A stretch of DNA of 32,848 nucleotides from Actinomycetes bacterium (lineage in GTDB: Bacteria; Actinomycetota; Actinomycetes; Streptosporangiales; Streptosporangiaceae), in contig JAJYTW010000025.1 in NCBI GenBank assembly GCA_021792855.1, positions 1 through 32,848 on the forward strand. Reading direction: 5' to 3'. The notes under the pieces are model-generated. The model did no database searches and was not told where the DNA came from. It saw only the letters and a list, made by a program, of their open reading frames with translations. The translations under genes and the position numbers were made by a program. Shown here piece by piece: positions 1-9,367 of this stretch; position 1 is the stretch's first letter, and every line of letters starts with the position of its first letter.

Positions 1-34
1 TCACCATCTCGCTGTCCTTGCCCCTTCATGACGA

Positions 35-63
35 AAGCCCCCGGCCGGATCGGCCGGGGGCTT
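35..63. terminator. GC-rich hairpin, probable terminator of an upstream gene
   Basis: An 11-bp perfect inverted repeat (37-47 pairing with 51-61), extended by two A-T pairs on each side, encloses a 3-nt loop. Such a hairpin with no long T tract is typical of high-GC actinobacterial terminators. No gene is visible to its left inside the window, so it probably ends a gene lying off the left edge. The remaining sequence to 233 shows no supportable gene. Confidence 0.6.
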
Positions 64-233
64 GCAGGTACGTCGCTCGCGTCTGCGCAGCAGTTAGCGG
101 ACTACCTCCCCGGCACCGGGAAAGTAGGCATAAAAGAAGGCCTGCGCGAGACTCACGGTCCGTAGCTTAGCGCACTCGTGCTGCCCTCGCGAGCCTGGAC
201 CGCCGGTCAGCACTGTCTCGCCGGGGTGACAAG

Positions 234-962
234 ATGGGCTGGCAGGGCTGGATCGGTGCGGCGCCGGCCAGTGGCGGGAGGGGAGCAGGTCAGCCCGAGA
301 TGACGCAGCCGGACAGCGCGATGAGCGCGGCGAGCGTTCCCGGACCACGCCCCGCTGACGCCGATGGCCCGGACCGGATTCCGCCGGGCCAGGTCGTGCA
401 GTCGTCGCTGCCCGTCACGCACTACGGTCCAGTTCCCGTGTGCCACCCGGAGGCCTGGGACCTGCGCGTCTACGGTGCCACATCGTCGGGAGATGGGCAC
501 CGGTGGACGCTGCCGGAGTTCCTCGCCCTGCCCAGCAGTGAGATGATGGCGGACTTCCACTGTGTGACTAAGACCACGGTGCTCGGGATCCGATGGACCG
601 GGGTGCCGACCGCCGACGTGCTCGCGGCGGTACCGCCCGCGCCGACCGCAACCCATGTGATGGTGTGGGCGGACTACGGCTATGGCGCCAACCTGCCGAT
701 CGAGATCCTCGCTGAGCCGGGGACGATGCTGGCGACCGGACGCGAGGGAAGGGGCCTGTCACCCGAGCGCGGTTACCCGGTCCGGCTGGTCGTGCCGTCT
801 AGATATGGCTGGAAGAGTGTCAAGTGGGTGCGCGCGATCGAGTACCTGGCCCAGGACCGGCGCGGTTTCTGGGAGGAGCGCGGCTACCACAATGTGGCCG
901 ATCCCTGGCGTGAGCAGCGGTACTCCTATCAGGAGCAGCCCGGCGACGGACCGGACCTTTAG
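234..962 (+). CDS. Sulfite-oxidase-like molybdopterin-dependent oxidoreductase
   Basis: This 242-aa protein contains the oxidoreductase molybdopterin-binding fold of the small, single-domain sulfite-oxidase-like family. The segment around Cys110 (DFHCVTK) carries the Cys expected to ligate molybdenum. It is followed by the blocks VMVWADYGYGANL, GYPVRLVVP and the C-terminal FWEERGYHNVADPWREQRYS, which I recognise from actinobacterial members. No Tat or Sec signal and no membrane segment is visible, so it is probably cytoplasmic. Its substrate is unknown and no haem domain is present. The start is uncertain: ATG 234 has GGGGTGA four bases upstream, while ATG 300 would remove a low-complexity N-terminus and has a GGGAGGGGAG tract 14 bases upstream. 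It ends 3 bases before the convergent kinase gene. Confidence 0.85.
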   Translation: MGWQGWIGAAPASGGRGAGQPEMTQPDSAMSAASVPGPRPADADGPDRIPPGQVVQSSLPVTHYGPVPVCHPEAWDLRVYGATSSGDGHRWTLPEFLALPSSEMMADFHCVTKTTVLGIRWTGVPTADVLAAVPPAPTATHVMVWADYGYGANLPIEILAEPGTMLATGREGRGLSPERGYPVRLVVPSRYGWKSVKWVRAIEYLAQDRRGFWEERGYHNVADPWREQRYSYQEQPGDGPDL

Positions 963-965
963 CGG

Positions 966-3023
966 CTAGAACCCGCTGAAGAAGCCCACGTCCATGGTGA
1001 TCAGCGAGCCCTTGGGCTGGATGCCAACCGGGCTGTAGTTGCCGACCGTGCTGCCCGGGCCCTGCTGGATGATCATCCACCGGAACCCGGCCCGGCGCAG
1101 CGCCAGGAGCGCCTGAGTGATCGGCATGCCGCGAATGTCCGGCACCGGAACACCAGGCGGCCCGGGCGAGTAGCGCACGGTCACGACCTCGCCAGGAGTG
1201 ATCGGCGTGCCAGGGGCTGGTGACTGGCTGGTGATCGTGTTGGCCGGCTGGTTGCCGCTGGCGTCCGGCACGGCGTTGATCGTATAGCCGCCGGCCTGGG
1301 CCACCGCCCTGGCCGCCTGCACCTGCTGGCCGACGAAGTCCGGCAGTGGCGGACCGGCGCTGATCGTGATCCTGATCGGCCTGGTCTGCGGGGTCGTGGA
1401 GTAGGCAGGCGGAGTAGTCGCGATCACGTCGCCAGGCTGGATCGTGGACGGGATCTTGGTGATGGCTCCGATGCGCAGGTGCGCCGCCCGCAGGTTGGCC
1501 TCCGCGACCTGGAGCGATTCGCCGCTGACATTGGGCACCTGGATCATCCGCGGGCCGAGCGAGACGATCAGGGTCACCGGCGACCCGCTGCCGATCCGGG
1601 AGCCGACGCTCGGCGAGGTCGCGATGATCTCGCCCTTCGGCAGCTCCGAGTGCCGTGCGGTGCCGATCCTCGCGGTCAGCCCGGCGCCGCGCAGTTCCGC
1701 CCGGGCCGCCCCGACGGCCAGGCCGCGCAGCGACGGAACAGCTGTGTACCGGCCGGTCATCAGCCACCAGCCGATCACTGCGATGATCGCGACCAGGGCC
1801 AGCGTGCCGGTCAGGTACAGCAGGCGCCGGCTGAACAGCAGTCGCTGCAGCACCGGCTCACGCCGCGGCCGCCTGGCTGGATGGCCGGGCCCGCCGGGGT
1901 AGCCGTACTCAGTCGGCAGCCCGCCGGTCGGCACGACCAGGGTGTGGTGCACCGGGCCGGCCACAGCGCCCGGGGGCGCGGCGAGTTCCGCCGACTGCGG
2001 GCTCAGCGACGGCAGCGCGGAGGCGCCGATCGCGCCCTGGTTGCCCTGATTCCAGGCATCGGCCGGGCCGTGCTCGTGCCCATACCAACCGTCCTGGCCC
2101 GCTTCGTCGTAGTCGTATTGGTAGTCGTAGGCGTAGTCGTCCTGTGGCCCCGGGTACCCGTAACCGTCGCCGAGATAAGGGACGGTGCCGTTCCGGACAT
2201 CGTCGATCGCTCGCAGGAACTGCTCGGCGTCGGCCGGCCGCAGGTCGGGGTCCCGGCTGGTGACCATCGTGACCAGCGCGTCCAGGGCCGGAGACAGGCC
2301 GGGCAGCACGCTGGACGGGGCGGGCACGAAGTTATGCACGTGCTTGTAGGCGACGGCGAGCGGGCTCTCGCCGACGTGCGGCTGAGTGCCGGTGAGCATC
2401 TCGTACAGCACCACGCCCGCCGCGTACACGTCGGTGCGAGCGTCCGGCATGCCGCCGGTCACCTGCTCGGGCGCCAGGTAGGCGGCCGTGCCGATGATCA
2501 CGCCGCTCCTGGTGTCGACGGCGCCGGATACCGCCCTGGCCAGGCCGAAGTCGGCCACCTTGACCACCCCGGCCGGGGTAAGCAGCGCGTTCTCCGGCTT
2601 GACGTCCCGGTGCGCCAGGCCGGCCTCGTGCGCGGCGGACAACCCGGTCAGGATGCCGGAGATGATGTCCAGCGCTTCCCGCTCACCGATCCGGCCGCGC
2701 TCGTTCAGCACCTGGCGCAGCGTCCGTCCCGGCACATACTCCATCGCGATGAAGTGCAGACCGTGGTCCGAGCCCTGGTCATAGATCGCGACCACGTTGG
2801 GGCTGGATAGCCGCGCCGCTGACCGCGCCTCGCCGATGAACCGGCGGACGAACTCGGCGTCCTCGGACAGGTCCGGGTGGGCGATCTTGATCGCGACCAC
2901 GCGGTCCAGCCGGGTGTCGGTCCCCAGGTAGACGCTCGCCATCCCGCCGCGGGCTATCAGCGAGCCCACGTGGTACCGGCCGCCGAGCAGCTGGCCCACC
3001 GGGGGTGAAAGGGCGGTATCCAT
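966..3023 (-). CDS. Transmembrane Ser/Thr protein kinase with four PASTA repeats
   Basis: The 685-aa protein has an N-terminal Hanks-type kinase domain (about 15-275). It shows the glycine loop IARGGMASVYLG, Lys46 in VAIK, catalytic Asp140 and Asn145 in HRDVKPEN, Asp158 in DFG, and an activation loop with Thr171 and Thr179 before APE. A Tyr/Asp/Gly-rich cytoplasmic linker follows (about 280-395), then one membrane helix (about 401-422) and roughly four extracellular PASTA repeats to the C-terminus. PASTA domains in related kinases bind peptidoglycan fragments or lipid II. The position near an Rv2175c-family gene suggests the counterpart of mycobacterial PknL, although PknL as I recall it lacks PASTA repeats. 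It lies downstream of thiG on the same strand but seems to have its own promoter. Confidence 0.95.
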   Translation of the reverse strand: MDTALSPPVGQLLGGRYHVGSLIARGGMASVYLGTDTRLDRVVAIKIAHPDLSEDAEFVRRFIGEARSAARLSSPNVVAIYDQGSDHGLHFIAMEYVPGRTLRQVLNERGRIGEREALDIISGILTGLSAAHEAGLAHRDVKPENALLTPAGVVKVADFGLARAVSGAVDTRSGVIIGTAAYLAPEQVTGGMPDARTDVYAAGVVLYEMLTGTQPHVGESPLAVAYKHVHNFVPAPSSVLPGLSPALDALVTMVTSRDPDLRPADAEQFLRAIDDVRNGTVPYLGDGYGYPGPQDDYAYDYQYDYDEAGQDGWYGHEHGPADAWNQGNQGAIGASALPSLSPQSAELAAPPGAVAGPVHHTLVVPTGGLPTEYGYPGGPGHPARRPRREPVLQRLLFSRRLLYLTGTLALVAIIAVIGWWLMTGRYTAVPSLRGLAVGAARAELRGAGLTARIGTARHSELPKGEIIATSPSVGSRIGSGSPVTLIVSLGPRMIQVPNVSGESLQVAEANLRAAHLRIGAITKIPSTIQPGDVIATTPPAYSTTPQTRPIRITISAGPPLPDFVGQQVQAARAVAQAGGYTINAVPDASGNQPANTITSQSPAPGTPITPGEVVTVRYSPGPPGVPVPDIRGMPITQALLALRRAGFRWMIIQQGPGSTVGNYSPVGIQPKGSLITMDVGFFSGF

Positions 3024-3030
3024 CGGGAAC

Positions 3031-3036
3031 AGTGTA
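3031..3036 (-). promoter_or_regulatory. -10 element for a leaderless kinase transcript
   Basis: On the minus strand TACACT ends exactly 7 bases before the ATG at 3023, and no Shine-Dalgarno sequence precedes that ATG. This spacing would place the transcription start at or next to the start codon. No convincing -35 is seen. Confidence 0.45.
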
Positions 3037-3077
3037 GGGGCAGCAAACCCGCCCCGCCCTGGTTACGGATGCGTGAC

Positions 3078-4055
<978 letters not shown>

Positions 4056-4059
<4 letters not shown>

Positions 4060-5345
4060 CGCGCGCCCCCCGCCCGCCCGGCGCTCGCGGCGGGCGTGAA
4101 CCGCTCGGCCAGGAACGCCTCGGCGTAGGCCGGCAGGGTCCCGGTCTCCAGGTAGCCGACGATGATCTCGGCGGTCACCGGCGCGAGCAGCACGCCGCCG
4201 CGGAAGTGACCGGTGGCCAGCACCAGGCCGGGCAGCGCGGACGGGCCGAGCACCGGCGCGTTGTCCGGGGTCCCCGGCCGCAGCGCCGCGATCGCCTCGG
4301 CCAGCTCGAACTCGGTGATCCCGGGCACCAGCGCCCGGGCGTCCCGCAGCAACTGCCATACCCCGCCCGCGGTCACCGTGGTGTCCGGGCCAAGCTCCTC
4401 CTGGGTCGCGCCGAGAACGAGTTCGCCGTCGCCCCGCGGCACCAGGTAGACCGGCGATCCCTGGACGATGCCGCGGACGGTCCTGGTCAGCAATGGCGCG
4501 CCGCCCGCGGACAGCGCGGCGGTCGGCCGCAGTCGCAGGATCTGGCCCTTGACCGGCCGCAGCGGCGGGGCGGCACCCGGCGGCAGGCCGGCGATCGCGC
4601 CAGACGACCAGCCCGCGCTCAGCACCACGCTGCCGGCCTCGATCACCGTGCCGTCGTCGAGTTCGGCGCCAACGGCCCGGCCGCCGGCCACCCGGATCGT
4701 CGTCACCGCCCGCGGCAGGTGCACGGCGCCCGCTGCCGGGATCGCCGCCAGCAGGGCGGCCGCGAGCAGCCGGGGATCGACCGACGAGTCGTCGGTGACC
4801 AGCAGCCCGCCGCTGATCCCCGGTCCGAGCATCGGCTCGAGCCCGCGGCATTCCCGCCCGGTCAGCCTGCGGGTCGGCACCCCGAACGACTCGCGCAGGA
4901 CCGCGTGCTCGGCGAGCATCGCCATGTCGTCCGCGTCGTAACCGACGGCGAGCGTTCCCGACTGGCGCAGGCCGACGTCCAGGCCGGTGAGCTCGGTCAG
5001 TTCGGCCGCGAACCCGCCGAACGCGGCGAGCGAGCGGCTGCCAAGCTCGAAAAGCTCGCGTTCGGCGTACGCGGCCTCGGCGACCGGGGTCAGCATGCCG
5101 GCCGCGGCGTGCGAGGCCCCGGTGGCCGGCCGCGGATCGGCGAGCAGCACGGTCATCCCGCGCTGGGCCGATCGCCATGCGATCGCCAGGCCGATCATGC
5201 CGCCGCCGATCACCAGCAGATCGGCCCGGTGCACGGTGCCCGGGCCGGTCACCGCCTCCGGTGTCCCGGGTGCCGGTGTGCCCGGTGCCGGTGTCCCGGG
5301 TGCCGGTGTGCCCGGTGCTGGCGTGCTTGCTGCGGACGTGCTCAT
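4056..5345 (-). CDS. thiO: Glycine oxidase ThiO
   Basis: The 429-aa FAD-dependent D-amino-acid-oxidase-family enzyme oxidises glycine to dehydroglycine for ThiG. The dinucleotide-binding GGGMIG motif is at 47-52. The FAD-binding DAO features continue through GASHAAAGML and the C-terminal RPGTPDNAPVLG and ATGHFRGGVLLAP blocks. The first 40 or so residues are unusual: four PAPGT pentapeptides precede the fold, encoded by 15-bp tandem repeats. The ATG at 5345 was chosen because it lies 10 bases after the GGGAG that ends the TPP riboswitch. A start nearer the fold would leave no such site. It overlaps thiS by 4 bases. Confidence 0.95.
5261..5320 (-). repeat. Four 15-bp tandem repeats in thiO encoding PAPGT
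   Basis: Four alternating 15-bp units (two slightly different versions making a 30-bp higher-order repeat) encode consecutive PAPGT pentapeptides at the ThiO N-terminus. They are in frame, so they extend a Pro/Gly-rich tail without breaking the enzyme. The copy number is probably variable between strains. Confidence 0.85.
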
Positions 5346-5353
5346 CGATGCTG

Positions 5354-5444
5354 CGCTCCCTTCGCCGGTATGACCCGGATCAGGTTCTGCGGTCGGTGGC
5401 TCTTCAGCCGCCCTCTCAGCCCGGTCCGCACCGGACTCCCGCGC
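5354..5444 (-). promoter_or_regulatory. TPP riboswitch (THI box) controlling thiO-thiS-thiG
   Basis: On the minus strand the conserved elements appear in order: a GGGAGTCCGG start, CTGAGAGGG, a variable arm GGCTGAAGAGCCACC, then ACCGCAGAACCTGATCCGGG, GTCATACCGGCGAAGGGAG. These are the P2/P3 and P4/P5 signature sequences of the THI element. The last GGGAG is also the only plausible ribosome-binding site for thiO, 10 bases before its ATG. That suggests ligand binding blocks translation, the usual mode in actinobacteria. Confidence 0.95.
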
Positions 5445-5495
5445 GTTGTCATCCAGCTTAGCCGGGCCAGGGCCGCCGCGGCCGGCGGCGGTAGC

Positions 5496-6695
5496 ATGCG
5501 GCGGGTGCAGCCAGAGCGGATCGTGGTCGTCGGCGCCGGCCTGGCCGGACTGCGCACCGTGGAGGAACTCCGGTCCGGCGGCTACCGGGGCGACCTGACG
5601 CTGGTGGGCGCCGAGAATCGGCCGCCGTACGATCGCCCGCCGTTGTCCAAGCAAGTGCTGGCGGGCGTCGTCGACGACACCACGCTGCGGACCGACCACG
5701 ATTCGCTGGCCGCCACGATCCGGCTTGGCGAGACCGCCGTGTCGCTGGATGACCGGGTGGTCCGCACCGACCGGGCCGAGCATCCGTTTGACGCTCTGGT
5801 CATCGCCACCGGTGCCAGGCCGGTCGCGCTGCCAGGTGGCGGGCCGCAGCGCTTCCTGCGCACCCTGGACGACGCCCTGTCACTGCGCCGGCTGCTGGTA
5901 CCTGGCGCCCGTCTTGCCGTGGTGGGCGCGGGCTGGATCGGCGCCGAACTGGCGACCGCCGCGGTCGGTCGCGGCTGCCAGGTCACCGTGGTCGAGGCCG
6001 GTCCGGCGCCGCTGGCCGGCCCGGTTGGCGCCGAGGTCGGCGCGATCACCGCTGGCTGGTACGCGCAGGCCGGCGTGGAACTCCGGCTTGGCCAGGCGGT
6101 GCGCTCGGTCGAGGACGGCGGCCTGAGCCTGGCCGACGGCGGCTGGCTGCCCGCTGACCTCGTGGTGGCCGCGGTCGGGGTGCGCCCCGAGGTCGGCTGG
6201 CTGGCCGGCTCCGGTCTCACCGTGGCCGACGGGATCGAGGTCGACGCATACCTGCGCACCGCGCTGCCCGGTGTCTACGCCGTCGGCGACTGCGCGGCCT
6301 TCTGGTCCGGGCGCTTCGGCCGCCGGATGCGTCCCGAGCACTGGGACGTCGCGCTGCGCGCGCCGGCGGTGCTGGCGGCGAACCTGCTTGGCGGTCAGGA
6401 ACGATACGATCCAGTTCCGTATTTCTGGTCCGAGCAGTTCGGGCGGATGCTCCAGTATGTCGGCGACCACCGGGGCGCCGACCGGATGATCTGGCGCGGC
6501 AGCCCGGGGCCGGTCGGTGGCCGCGAGCGCTGGGCCGCGTGCTGGCTGGCCGGTGACCGCCTGGTGGCGCTGCTCGCGGTTGGCCTGCCCAGGGACATCA
6601 CCCAGGCGCGGCGGGTGATCGAGTCGGGCGCTGCCGTCGACCAGGCGCTGCTGGCCGACCCGGACCGGCCGGTGCGAGACGCTGCGCGGGGCTGA
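5496..6695 (+). CDS. Ferredoxin-reductase-like NAD(P)/FAD-dependent oxidoreductase
   Basis: The 399-aa protein has an N-terminal FAD Rossmann motif (VVVGAGLAG, about 10-18) and YDRPPLSKQVL, which is characteristic of BphA4/ferredoxin-reductase type enzymes. These are followed by ATGARP, a second NAD(P)-binding motif VVGAGWIGAE near 142, YAVGDCAAF and a C-terminal reductase domain with PYFWSEQFG. No signal peptide is seen. It is divergent from the riboswitch-controlled thi operon and shares its short intergenic region. No ferredoxin or oxygenase partner is nearby, so the electron acceptor is unknown. ATG 5496 was taken; GTG 5505 is an in-frame alternative. Confidence 0.88.
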   Translation: MRRVQPERIVVVGAGLAGLRTVEELRSGGYRGDLTLVGAENRPPYDRPPLSKQVLAGVVDDTTLRTDHDSLAATIRLGETAVSLDDRVVRTDRAEHPFDALVIATGARPVALPGGGPQRFLRTLDDALSLRRLLVPGARLAVVGAGWIGAELATAAVGRGCQVTVVEAGPAPLAGPVGAEVGAITAGWYAQAGVELRLGQAVRSVEDGGLSLADGGWLPADLVVAAVGVRPEVGWLAGSGLTVADGIEVDAYLRTALPGVYAVGDCAAFWSGRFGRRMRPEHWDVALRAPAVLAANLLGGQERYDPVPYFWSEQFGRMLQYVGDHRGADRMIWRGSPGPVGGRERWAACWLAGDRLVALLAVGLPRDITQARRVIESGAAVDQALLADPDRPVRDAARG

Positions 6696-6736
6696 CCGCC
6701 GGCCGGGCCCGAGCCGAGGACGGGCGGGCCAGGGCT

Positions 6737-6758
6737 GACTCCGATTCGGACCGGAGTC
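6737..6758. other. Inverted repeat between the flavoprotein and wHTH genes
   Basis: GACTCCG (6737-6743) and CGGAGTC (6752-6758) form a 7-bp stem with an 8-nt loop, about 42 bases after the flavoprotein stop. It could be a weak terminator or an operator for the next gene. The rest of 6696-6832 shows no gene. Confidence 0.35.
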
Positions 6759-6832
6759 CGATCTCGCCCACCCGAGCCGCGGGTGGCCGGCCTCGGGTTT
6801 CGGGCCGGCCAGGCCAGGGGACATGATGAGGC

Positions 6833-7195
6833 GTGGCACAGATCGACCCCCCGGCCGACGCTATCGTCGGCGCCTGGCTGACCATTCCCGACGTTGCGCA
6901 GCGGCTCGGCATCCCGGTGAACCGGGTCAAGCAGTTGCTCCGCGACCGCAAGCTACTCGGCGTGCAGCGGCCGGACGGCTCGTTCGGCATTCCGGCGGCC
7001 TTCCTGGACGGCGACCAGGTGGTGCGCGGCCTGCACGGAACCCTGACGCTGCTGTTCGACTGCGGTTTCAGCGATGCCGAGGCGATGCGGTGGCTGTTCA
7101 CCGCTGACGACTCGCTGCCCGGCAGCCCGATCGAGGCGATCGCGGCACATCGCAACAGCGAGGTCAACCGGCTGGCGCAGGCGCTAGCGCTCTGA
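6833..7195 (+). CDS. Rv2175c-family winged-helix DNA-binding protein
   Basis: The 120-aa protein starts at GTG 6833. It has an N-terminal helix-turn-helix segment ([22 protein letters not shown]) and a wing-like turn ([18 protein letters not shown]). A C-terminal region ([31 protein letters not shown]) matches what I recall of M. tuberculosis Rv2175c. Rv2175c binds DNA and is phosphorylated near its N-terminus by the adjacent kinase PknL. The N-terminal tail here is short, and no Thr comes before residue 17, so the mycobacterial phosphosite may not be conserved. A start at ATG 6822 or 6825 is out of frame. A PASTA kinase lies about 4 kb away, separated by thi genes. Confidence 0.85.
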   Translation: MAQIDPPADAIVGAWLTIPDVAQRLGIPVNRVKQLLRDRKLLGVQRPDGSFGIPAAFLDGDQVVRGLHGTLTLLFDCGFSDAEAMRWLFTADDSLPGSPIEAIAAHRNSEVNRLAQALAL

Positions 7196-7277
7196 CCGCT
7201 CTGACCGCCCGGCCGCCGCCCGGCTGGTGGCAGGCCGATTGGCCGGCCAGGTGGCTGGCTGGTGGCAGGATGGCCGT

Positions 7278-7979
7278 GTGACCACGCCGATTGATGACTC
7301 GGCACCGCTGGGTAGCCCGGTGCCGCTGGATGGCCCGGCGCTGCGGAAGCGGCTGGCCGACGCTCGCCTGTACCTGTGCACGGACGCCAGGGAGCGGCAG
7401 GGCGACCTGCCGCGGTTCCTGGACCAGGTGCTCGGCGCGGGCGTCGACATCGTGCAGTTGCGCCAGAAGGGCCTGGAGGCGGGGCAGGAACTGCGGTTCC
7501 TCGAGATGTTCCGGGCCGCCTGCGACCGGCACGGCGCGCTGCTCGCGGTGAACGACCGTGCCGACGTCGCCTACGCGTCCGGCGCCGACGTGCTGCACGT
7601 CGGCCAGGACGACCTGGCGCCGGCGATCGCCAGGCAGATCGTGGGGGCCGCGCCGGTGATCGGGCTATCCACCCACGCCGAGGCCGAGGCCGACGCGGCG
7701 GTGATCGACCCGGCCGTGGACTACTTCTGCGCCGGTCCGGTCTGGCCCACTCCGACCAAGCCGGGCCGTCCCGCGCCGGGCCTGGGCCTGGTCAGTTACG
7801 TCAGCGGCCTGGCCGCGACCCGGCCGTGGTTCGCGATCGGCGGGATCGACGAGGACCGGCTCGGTGATGTGCTCGAGGCCGGGGCCCGGCGGATCGTCGT
7901 GGTCCGGGCCCTCACGGAGGCCGCCGATCCCGCCGCCGCGGCCGCCCGCCTGGCCGCCCGCCTGGAGCGGGCCGGCTAG
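7278..7979 (+). CDS. thiE: Thiamine-phosphate synthase ThiE
   Basis: The 233-aa TIM-barrel enzyme joins HMP pyrophosphate and thiazole phosphate to give thiamine phosphate. Diagnostic segments are [48 protein letters not shown] (the pyrophosphate-binding TPTK loop) and FAIGGI. GTG 7278 was chosen over an in-frame upstream ATG at 7227 because the extra 17 residues look like translated intergenic sequence. It is outside the riboswitch operon, on the opposite strand from thiOSG, and has no visible THI box of its own. Its stop codon sits at the centre of a 14-bp palindrome (7971-7984). Confidence 0.95.
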   Translation: MTTPIDDSAPLGSPVPLDGPALRKRLADARLYLCTDARERQGDLPRFLDQVLGAGVDIVQLRQKGLEAGQELRFLEMFRAACDRHGALLAVNDRADVAYASGADVLHVGQDDLAPAIARQIVGAAPVIGLSTHAEAEADAAVIDPAVDYFCAGPVWPTPTKPGRPAPGLGLVSYVSGLAATRPWFAIGGIDEDRLGDVLEAGARRIVVVRALTEAADPAAAAARLAARLERAG

Positions 7980-8041
7980 CCGGCGCAGCCGTTCCGTCAC
8001 TCCGGGGGACCCGTTCTGCCGCCCGGGAACTTGGCGCCGCG

Positions 8042-8165
8042 GGGAGCTCAGTGCAGCCGGGAGCTCAGTGCAGCCGGGAGCTCAGTGCAGCCGGGAGCTC
8101 AGTGCAGCCGGGAGCTCAGTGCAGCCGGGAGCTCAGTGCAGCCGGGAGCTCAGTGCAGCCGGGAG
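8042..8165. repeat. Seven perfect 17-bp tandem repeats over the 3' end of the prenyl synthase gene
   Basis: The unit gggagctcagtgcagcc occurs seven times without a mismatch (starts 8042, 8059, 8076, 8093, 8110, 8127, 8144), followed by a partial eighth. The prenyl synthase stop codon (8150-8152) lies in the last copy, so the array is a repeated copy of the gene's own last bases running into the space before thiE. Each unit holds the palindrome GAGCTC. Because 17 is not a multiple of 3, the plus strand stays open in every frame, but nothing suggests it is translated. Confidence 0.97.
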
Positions 8166-9277
8166 GTCGCCGCGACGGCCAGGTCGGCGAGCGCCCGCCC
8201 GGCCTCGGGCGTGATCGGCGCCCCCTCCAGGGCGGCCAGGCCCTGCTTGACGTTGGCCTCGATCATCTGCTCGCACTCGGCCAGCGCACCGGTGCGCGAG
8301 ATCACCTCGCGAACCCGTCCGGCGTCGGCCTCGGTCAGGTCCGGGTTGCCCACCGATCCGGTCAGGACGCGCTCCTGGACGGAATCGGCCCGCTCGGCGG
8401 CCAGAGCGAGCAGCACGGTCCGCTTGCCCTCCCGCAGGTCGTCGGTGACCGGCTTGCCGGTCCGCGCCGGATCGCCGAATACGCCGAGGATGTCGTCCCG
8501 TAGCTGGAAGGCGACCCCTACCGGGATGCCGTAGCCGCTCAGCGCGGTCCGTACCGGATCCTCGCCGCCCGCTGCGGTCCTGCCCGCCGTGATACCGCCC
8601 GCCGCGATACCGCCGGCCAGCGCGGCGCCGAGGTGCAGCGGCCGTTCGACGGTGTATTTGGCCGACTTGTAGGTAACGACTCGCAGTGCCTCCTGCACTT
8701 GCGCGGCAGGATCCCGGGAAGCGGCCGACGCCTGCGCGACCAGGTCCAGGTACTGCCCGGCGAAGACCTCGGTCCGCATCGGATCCAGCACGGCCAGGCC
8801 GCGCTCGACCGCGTCGGCGGGCAGGCCGCTACGCCGGATCAGCTCGTCGGTCCACGCCAGCAGCAGATCACCGACCAGGATGGCGGCGCCGGCGCCGAAC
8901 CGGTCCGCCGAGCCGGACCAGTCCGCCTGGCGATGCATGGCGGCGAACCTGCGATGCACCGAGGGCTGGCCGCGCCTGGTCTCGCTGGCATCCATCACGT
9001 CGTCGTGTACCAGGGCGCTGGCGTGCAGCAGTTCCAGCGCGGCGGCGGCGGCGAAGATCGGCGTGCCGTCCGGGCCGCCCCGCGCCCGCCAGCCCCAGTA
9101 GCAGAAGGCAGGCCGCAGCCGCTTCCCGCCGGCCAGCAGGTCGGTGATCGCGTCGGTGCACGCGAGCAGGTCGGGGGCGATCCTGGCGAGATCGCCGCGC
9201 TTGCGTCCGATGAAGGACCCAAGGGCGCCGGCCACCTCGGCGCGGATCCGGTCCAGATCCGCTGGGCTGGGCGTCAT
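8150..9277 (-). CDS. Trans-isoprenyl diphosphate synthase (IdsB/GGPPS-like)
   Basis: The 375-aa all-helical enzyme condenses isopentenyl diphosphate with an allylic diphosphate. It shows GGKRLRP (50-56), the first aspartate-rich motif DDVMD (92-96), and the second motif in FQLRDDILGVFGD. GKPVTDDLREGKRT follows. No bulky aromatic at the positions just before DDVMD (HASALVH) suggests a longer product such as C20, but that is inference. An Ala/Gly/Thr-rich insert (GGIAAGGITAG) encoded by imperfect 15-bp repeats lies before the second motif. The neighbourhood matches mycobacterial idsB (Rv2173) next to metF. The last five codons lie in the 17-bp repeat array. Confidence 0.93.
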   Translation of the reverse strand: MTPSPADLDRIRAEVAGALGSFIGRKRGDLARIAPDLLACTDAITDLLAGGKRLRPAFCYWGWRARGGPDGTPIFAAAAALELLHASALVHDDVMDASETRRGQPSVHRRFAAMHRQADWSGSADRFGAGAAILVGDLLLAWTDELIRRSGLPADAVERGLAVLDPMRTEVFAGQYLDLVAQASAASRDPAAQVQEALRVVTYKSAKYTVERPLHLGAALAGGIAAGGITAGRTAAGGEDPVRTALSGYGIPVGVAFQLRDDILGVFGDPARTGKPVTDDLREGKRTVLLALAAERADSVQERVLTGSVGNPDLTEADAGRVREVISRTGALAECEQMIEANVKQGLAALEGAPITPEAGRALADLAVAATSRLH

Positions 9278-9284
9278 GCAGGCG

Positions 9285-9290
9285 ACCCTA
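9285..9290 (-). promoter_or_regulatory. -10 element for a leaderless prenyl synthase transcript
   Basis: Minus-strand TAGGGT ends 7 bases before the ATG at 9277, and no ribosome-binding site is present. The geometry is the same as upstream of the PASTA kinase and the GNAT gene. Confidence 0.45.
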
Positions 9291-9355
9291 GCCGCTGCCC
9301 GGCACTGGCAGGGACGGTCGGCCCCGGACTGGCCACGGTGCCAGGCCAGGCCCGT

Positions 9356-9361
9356 TAACCT
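9356..9361 (+). promoter_or_regulatory. -10 element for a leaderless metF transcript
   Basis: TAACCT ends 6 bases before the metF ATG at 9368. The intervening bases (gggtca) hold no Shine-Dalgarno sequence. The divergent prenyl synthase promoter lies about 65 bp away. Confidence 0.4.
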
Positions 9362-9367
9362 GGGTCA

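Noticed and set aside
94-348. Minus-strand 84-aa reading frame at the left edge
   Set aside because: It is Ser/Arg/Pro-rich, overlaps the molybdoenzyme start and shows no family motif or ribosome-binding site.
1479-2810. Long plus-strand frame opposite the PASTA kinase
   Set aside because: High GC leaves antisense frames open. Its composition (Arg, Gly, Gln, Val) is that of a shadow, and the minus strand carries a full set of kinase motifs.
7196-7277. Second TPP riboswitch before thiE
   Set aside because: No CTGAGA or ACCTGATCCGGG-type element is present, and the gap is too short.
7971-7984. Palindrome GCCGGCTAGCCGGC at the thiE stop as a terminator
   Set aside because: It has no loop-forming bases apart from the central TA. 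A hairpin would lose most of its pairs, so it is probably incidental to GC-rich codons around TAG.
8042-8165. CRISPR array
   Set aside because: Units are 17 bp, directly adjacent with no spacers, and include the stop codon of a gene. No cas genes are nearby.
8031-8534. Repeat-containing plus-strand protein over the 17-bp array
   Set aside because: The frame is open only because the unit lacks stops on that strand. It continues antisense to the conserved prenyl synthase gene and has no ribosome-binding site.
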